NCBI RefSeq assembly: GCF_019393635.1
Contig: NC_057863.1
Coordinates: 6,920,191 to 6,984,190, forward strand
Source: Dromiciops gliroides
Lineage: Eukaryota > Chordata > Mammalia > Microbiotheria > Microbiotheriidae
DNA length: 64,000 nt
Direction: 5' to 3'
Both the position numbers and the translations under genes were made by a program. Below are positions 59,614 to 64,000 of this stretch, piece after piece (position 1 is the stretch's first letter; each line of letters opens with the position of its first letter). The notes under the pieces were generated by a model. The model searched no databases. It saw only the letters and a list, made by a program, of their open reading frames with translations, and was not told where the DNA came from.

Positions 59614-59653
<40 letters not shown>
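59514..59653. repeat. CA-rich microsatellite
   Basis: Broken acacac words from 59514, a clean CA run at about 59617-59653. Confidence 0.9.
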
Positions 59654-59654
<1 letters not shown>

Positions 59655-59741
59655 CAGAAGACGCATAGGAGGTTGGGGGGGAATGTTTGTCTAAGCAGTT
59701 TCCAGGGCCTCCTCCAGGTGTATGACACAGCTTCTAGAAGG

Positions 59742-60129
59742 TGTGGGGACCAATTTTTAATTGGGGAGTGTTAGCTAGGTGGCTCGCCGCAATATTGGGG
59801 CAAGGAAGGAGACAGACAGCCTCCCTCAAAACAGAGCAGGATTTATTTAACAAGAACGAACTTCAAAAAAACACAAACAGGATCAGTAAGATCAAGGGAA
59901 AGGAAATAAACTAGGGAAAGGGAAATTATACCACCTGAACAACACCACCGCCCAGGAATCAGCTGAGAACACACAGCAGTGGCCTGTCCCCTTCCAGCTT
60001 CAAGCTAGAATGGCCAATGTCCTCCCTCCTTCCCAGCAGACTCCAGGCTGACCACACACAGCCCCCAGCCAATTGGCTGGCCGCTCTAACAGTCACATGA
60101 CTGCCCTCACTAGGCTTCCAATCGTTATA
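59742..60129 (-). mobile_element. ERV LTR, third family (388 bp)
   Basis: On the minus strand it starts TATAACGATTGG and ends GGTCCCCACA, with AATAAA followed by cctgctctg and a T/C-rich end, a class I LTR look. The start resembles LTR family A. No clear target duplication; a little internal sequence may remain beside it (60130-60230). No provirus body is seen. Fossil. Confidence 0.7.
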
Positions 60130-60629
60130 ATTTTGCCAGGCCCATGCGGCGAGCAGTGATAACGTGAGGTGCCAGAGCCACGGCAATGACTACAACCAGT
60201 GGGTGGAGCACTGTGCTGTTTGAGGATCCTCAGAGGCCAGTGCTTGCACCAAGGTTTTTTTAAAAAATTCTAGCCAAAAGATGGGGTTATAAAAACCTCA
60301 AATAACAATTAATTCTTTACAAAGGCCAGAAGATAGGTGGCCCAGAGTACTCTTTGACAGACTAAGCCTCGAATGGGGATGCCCTCCTGCCTCCCTCAAT
60401 CAGCCAGGCCCAGTAACTCTAGGAACACACTGATTTCCTGCTGCCATTCCTGGACACTCATTGCCAGAGTCTGTGGTCCACATAGGAGCAATGTCAAGTT
60501 TTGAAGTAACATCTGAAGAAAGTAGGCCACCAAGACTCCTCCTGTCTGGAGGCAGCCAGTCTTTGGCCACCCTGAAGTTCCTCCCTGGAATGCAGAAGGC
60601 TCATGCTCTAATACCAAGATCCACACCCA

Positions 60630-60900
60630 CTCGCTGACTCTGTGAGCTTGGATAAAGTCAAGTGGCTTCCGTAAGCTTCAGTTTCTTTATCTGTAAACTA
60701 GAATGTCTGAGGGGACACTGGACTGGGAGTCGTGGCAGCCAGATCTGAATCCTGACTTCTACTCTCTGTGTAACTCGAGGCAAGCCAATTCACTTTCCGG
60801 GGCCTCAGTTTACTCATCTGTAAAAGAGAATGGTCGGGCAGCTTTAGACCTAGGGCCTTGTAAATTCCAGACGACACACTGGACAACTGACATTTCCTCT
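60630..60900 (+). mobile_element. Two MIR relics in a row
   Basis: ttcagtttctttatctgtaa (60677) and cctcagtttactcatctgta (60802) mark two cores about 125 bases apart. Confidence 0.7.
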
Positions 60901-61124
60901 CTAGGCCTCAGGTTCCTTTTCTGTATAAGGAAGGGGTAGGCTTAGGTGAAAAAGAAATTCACTCAAAGCTGAGAAAGGAAAAGTCTCCATGTGAACAAGG
61001 TCTTGTGCTGGGTTTCCTCTGCTCATATAGAAACCTTGGCTGCCATTTCTCAAAAAAAAACTTTGATGATTTTGAGGCAAAAAAAAAATGGAGAAACATT
61101 TCAGGAAGTAGGAACTATCTGCTC

Positions 61125-61280
61125 TGGCATGTCTTTCACAACCATTTCTATGGCCACTTACTGCTTGTGTGATGTTGGGGGAGTTGTTTAACTTCTCTGG
61201 GCCTCAGTTTCCCCAATTGTAAAATAAGGAGCTGGGACTAGGTTATCTCTAAGGTCCCTCCCAGCTTCAAATCCACAACC
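61125..61280 (+). mobile_element. MIR/THER1 relic
   Basis: gggcctcagtttccccaatt, then aaggtccctcccagcttcaa. Confidence 0.75.
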
Positions 61281-61619
61281 CCAACCTCTGATGAGAACAC
61301 AATGTATCATGAAAAATTCAGCAACTGGATGATAGCCCTGTCACCACATGGAATGTTTTCATGACTAAGCCCTCACACCAGACAGAATTAGAGCTCGATA
61401 ATCTTTTTATGACAAATACATAAGATAGGAAATTCCTCCTGGCACTTCTTTCATCTCTGGTCTGTGCCATGCCCAGTAGAATATAGTAAACACCCTAGAT
61501 CCAAGGTCCCTGTATCAGAATGAGTGTGGAATTGGGATTAGGATTCTGTTTCTGTCAAACTCACTTTGAAGTCAACTGATTGTAAATGTCACCTTGTCTG
61601 TGACCACCTTGGAGGCAAG

Positions 61620-61810
61620 CACCATCAAGTGGGAGAAAGAACACCCGACCTGGACATCCCAGGCCACATCCCAGCTGCCGTGGACCAGCTGTGGGGCCTC
61701 GGGGACGTCCCTTTCCTCTTCACGGCCTCAGTTTCCTCTCCAGTAAGAGGAAAGGGCAAGACTCAAGGATCTGTCAGGTCCCTTCCTGAGGGGACATTCT
61801 ATGGGACAGA
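61620..61810 (+). mobile_element. MIR/THER1 relic
   Basis: cacggcctcagtttcctctc, then aggatctgtcaggtcccttc. Confidence 0.65.
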
Positions 61811-61984
61811 GAATTTCATGAGAACCTTTTCATATACATACATCTCAAAGCCACTTTCCAGACATTAATAATTTGGTCTCATAGCTCTGTCCTACAGGGA
61901 GATAGATAAGGTGTTAGTGTCTCCCATTTTATAAACCAAGAAAAGGAGACCCAAAGAAATCAGATAGATATACTGGAGATCTTG

Positions 61985-62130
61985 CTACCCAATCAGTCAA
62001 CAAACCAAAAAGGGCCTGTGTTTCAGGCATTATACAAGAAGCTGAAGATGCAAAGAAAAAAGGGAGACACTCCTTGCCCCTTAAGAAACTTATATCCTGC
62101 TAGTTACATTCCAGAGCTAGAACTTAGCTT
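61985..62130 (+). mobile_element. Old interspersed repeat fragment
   Basis: aagctgaagatgcaaagaaa and cccttaagaaacttatatcc. Confidence 0.4.
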
Positions 62131-62160
62131 TGTATTTGGATTCCATGCATTTTCTAGCTT

Positions 62161-62399
62161 CTTGCTGCTCAGTCATTTCAATCCTATCTGACTCTCTGTG
62201 ACCCAATATCTTGTCAAAGATATTGAAGTATTTTGCCATTTCCTTCTTCATCTCATTTTACAGATGAAGAAACTGAGGCAAACTGAGAGTTAAATGACTT
62301 GTCTGAAGTCACACAGCTAGGAAGTGTCTGAGAACAAATTTGAACTCAGGTCTTCCTGATTCTGGGCCCAAAACTCCATTCATTGTGCAACCAAGCTTC
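62161..62399 (-). mobile_element. CORE-SINE with RTE-like tail
   Basis: cagtcatttcaatcctatct, cagatgaagaaactgaggca, gtcacacagctaggaagtgt. Confidence 0.85.
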
Positions 62400-62499
62400 T
62401 TGTCCAGGTCTAATCTTTAGCTTTAGAAGCAAGGTGATTGTGGAAAAGCAGCTCAATCTAAGGTTATCAGTGATGGTAGCAATAACAACCAAAGCAGCT

Positions 62500-62700
62500 G
62501 TCATAGCCATTCTCTCTTTTTCACTTATGTGGCCAACACTAGCTCAATCCCTCCTCTTCTCCCATGTAAACTGTTACAACAGTCTATTAATTGGTTTTCC
62601 TGTCCCATGTCTCTTCAAATTCCAACCAATCCTCCTCACATCTGACACAGTGGTTTTTCTAAAGCAGGAACATGACCATGTCACTTCCCATCTCTCTCTC
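62500..62700 (+). mobile_element. L2-type LINE fragment
   Basis: acaacagtctattaattggt and ctaaagcaggaacatgacca parallel 26500-26620. Followed by a TATG run (62725-62775). Confidence 0.5.
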
Positions 62701-62779
62701 CCTTTCTCTCTCCCCCTTCTCTCCATGTATTTATATATATGTGTATATGCATATATAATGTGCATATACATATGCAAAA

Positions 62780-63245
62780 TATGGTAATTATCTAGAAGGT
62801 GGTTAAGGAGGGAGGGGACTAGCAGTTGTGAGGACCCCGATAGTACATGAGCTGAGTCTTAAAGGAAGTGAGAGATTCTCTGGGGAAGAGATGAGAGGTA
62901 AGGCATTCCAAGCTTGTGTATAATTGCACAAAAATGGAAGACAGAGTTATAGTGTGTGAGGATCAGAAAGACTATCAATTGGCCTGCATTATTGACTGTA
63001 GGAAAGGGATAATATATGGTAAAAGTGGAAAGACAAGATGGGGTCAGGCTATGAAGTTAGTAACGTTTATACTCAGTCCTAGAGACAATAGGGGACCAAT
63101 GAGAAGGGCATTGTCAAGGCCATCTGTTGTGCTTGAGGATAATCACTTTGGTTTCTCTGTGGAAGATGGATTGGAGTTGGGAGAAATGGAAGGTAGGAAG
63201 TTCAGTTGTAAGAGACCACTGTAAAAGTCTGAGCTAGCGTGGATG
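62780..63245 (-). mobile_element. Old interspersed repeat, another copy
   Basis: gagctgagtcttaaaggaag, ggcattccaagcttgtgtat and gataatcactttggtttctc; same family as 42590 and 52080. Confidence 0.45.
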
Positions 63246-63279
63246 AGGGTCTAGTCTAAGCATCTTGGAGAGTATAATA

Positions 63280-63760
63280 ACGAGATGCCTGCCTCTGGAT
63301 CCAGGTCCAAAGTCCAAATCCTTTCATTCAAATTGAATTCATTTAGGACTTTGGGCAAGTGATTTGATCTCTCTAAGACTTGGTTTCCTCTTAAATGAGG
63401 GGCTTGAACTATAACCCTAGTAAAGTCCCTCCCAGCTTGAGGTCTGCGAGATGATGATCTCAAGGTGGTAGCTAAGAGACAAGTGAAAAGGGTGGGATAA
63501 TACTACTATTGAACATAGATATTGCACTTGAAGGTTCACCGAGAAAGCTTTGAAAATAGTATCTCACTGGATCCTCACAACAACCCTAGAAGGTAGGTGC
63601 TCTTATGATCCCCACTTGATAGATGAGAAATCTGAGGCAACAGAAAGCAATTAACTTCCTCAAGGACCACAAAGTTGTTAAGTTCCTGAGTCTGAATTTG
63701 AACTTGAATTCATCTTCATGACTCCAAGCTCAGTGATCAATAATGTTAGTGCCACCTGGA
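63280..63760. mobile_element. MIR (plus) followed by MIR (minus)
   Basis: 63280-63470 has ctttgggcaagtgatttgat (plus); 63520-63760 has gatagatgagaaatctgagg (minus). Confidence 0.7.
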
Positions 63761-63769
63761 TCTTGGAGC

Positions 63770-64000
63770 ACTCACTGTGCCCTCCCTGTGCCCAGTAAAG
63801 GGACCTCCTGGATGTTTCCTGTCTATATCATTAGCTCTTCTGTGTCTTTGCCATTGCACAGGCTGAGCCCCATGCCTAATGGGCCTTCCTTTCTCCCCTC
63901 GATTTCATAACATCACAGACTTGCCTCAGTGGAGAGCTCCTGCCAGAGGCCCTTTTGGATGCCCACTACCCCAGGGGTCTGGGTTCTTCCTATATGTTCA
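63770..64000 (+). mobile_element. L2-like LINE fragment, cut by window end
   Basis: tctttgccattgcacaggct, catgcctaatgggccttcct; tentative. Confidence 0.5.

Larger units (their letters stand above)
59438..64000 (-). other. Upstream IL1RAP intron (5' of exon 6)
   Basis: No further IL1RAP exon is found here on the minus strand, so the exon with the first Ig2 cysteine lies beyond 64000. The stretch holds a CA microsatellite, an LTR, MIRs, a SINE and old LINE relics. 60130-60629 and 61281-61619 are blank apart from possible LTR-adjacent remains. Confidence 0.75.

Noticed and set aside
59959-60186. 75-codon frame with a signal-peptide-like start near the third LTR
   Set aside because: It runs through the LTR edge and is best seen as retroviral fossil sequence, not a host gene.

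Overview
This is mammalian, and specifically marsupial, genomic DNA. The evidence is the density of tRNA-headed CORE-SINEs of the Mon1/WSINE/Mar type, marsupial-type L1 tails, an RTE LINE copy with SINEs carrying what looks like an RTE tail, and MIR/THER1 and L2 relics. The SINE wording (core with a 'cacttgacacttactagctg' stretch) hints at an Australian rather than an American marsupial, but I cannot fix the species.

The only protein-coding gene I can support is the 3' part of IL1RAP (interleukin-1 receptor accessory protein), on the minus strand. Seven constitutive coding blocks follow one another with GT/AG boundaries and compatible phases: 59437-59272 (second half of Ig2), 58536-58465 (Ig2-Ig3 linker), 56277-56154 and 50660-50512 (Ig3), 41325-41176 (juxtamembrane and transmembrane), 39492-39349 (first TIR part) and 33111-32744 (TIR end and stop, the standard membrane form). 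Farther downstream, 24631-23910 is the alternative last exon (human '12b') of the neuronal form IL-1RAcPb. Reading through the splice donor of the 149-nt Ig3 exon gives a short tail and stop, the layout of the soluble form. The 5' exons (signal peptide, Ig1, first half of Ig2) lie beyond position 64000.

Layout: 1-23278 is the 3' flank, with three LTR/SINE clusters, an RTE copy carrying two L1 insertions (6850-11045), an L1-derived block (12030-13640) and many SINEs. 23279-24631 is exon 12b with its probable 3'UTR. 24632-29030 holds a large TA microsatellite and an L2 fragment. 29031-33111 is the long probable 3'UTR and last exon of the standard form, with a SINE and a GAAA tract inside it. 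33112-59437 is the remaining intron/exon series. 59438-64000 is upstream intron with a third LTR family.

The most unusual structure is a pair of inverted, about 93 percent identical arms (50352-50507 and 51140-51291) around the 149-nt Ig3 exon. The left arm begins about four bases inside the intron, so it supplies most of the soluble-form tail and its stop codon. By its joints to neighbouring repeats, the right arm looks like the parent and the left arm like a copy. Other points are a full-length-like 7SL RNA retrocopy (41945-42229), a piece of L1 that keeps its 5' end but has lost its 3' end (43890-45537), and several nested insertions with readable target-site duplications. All alignments were done by eye.
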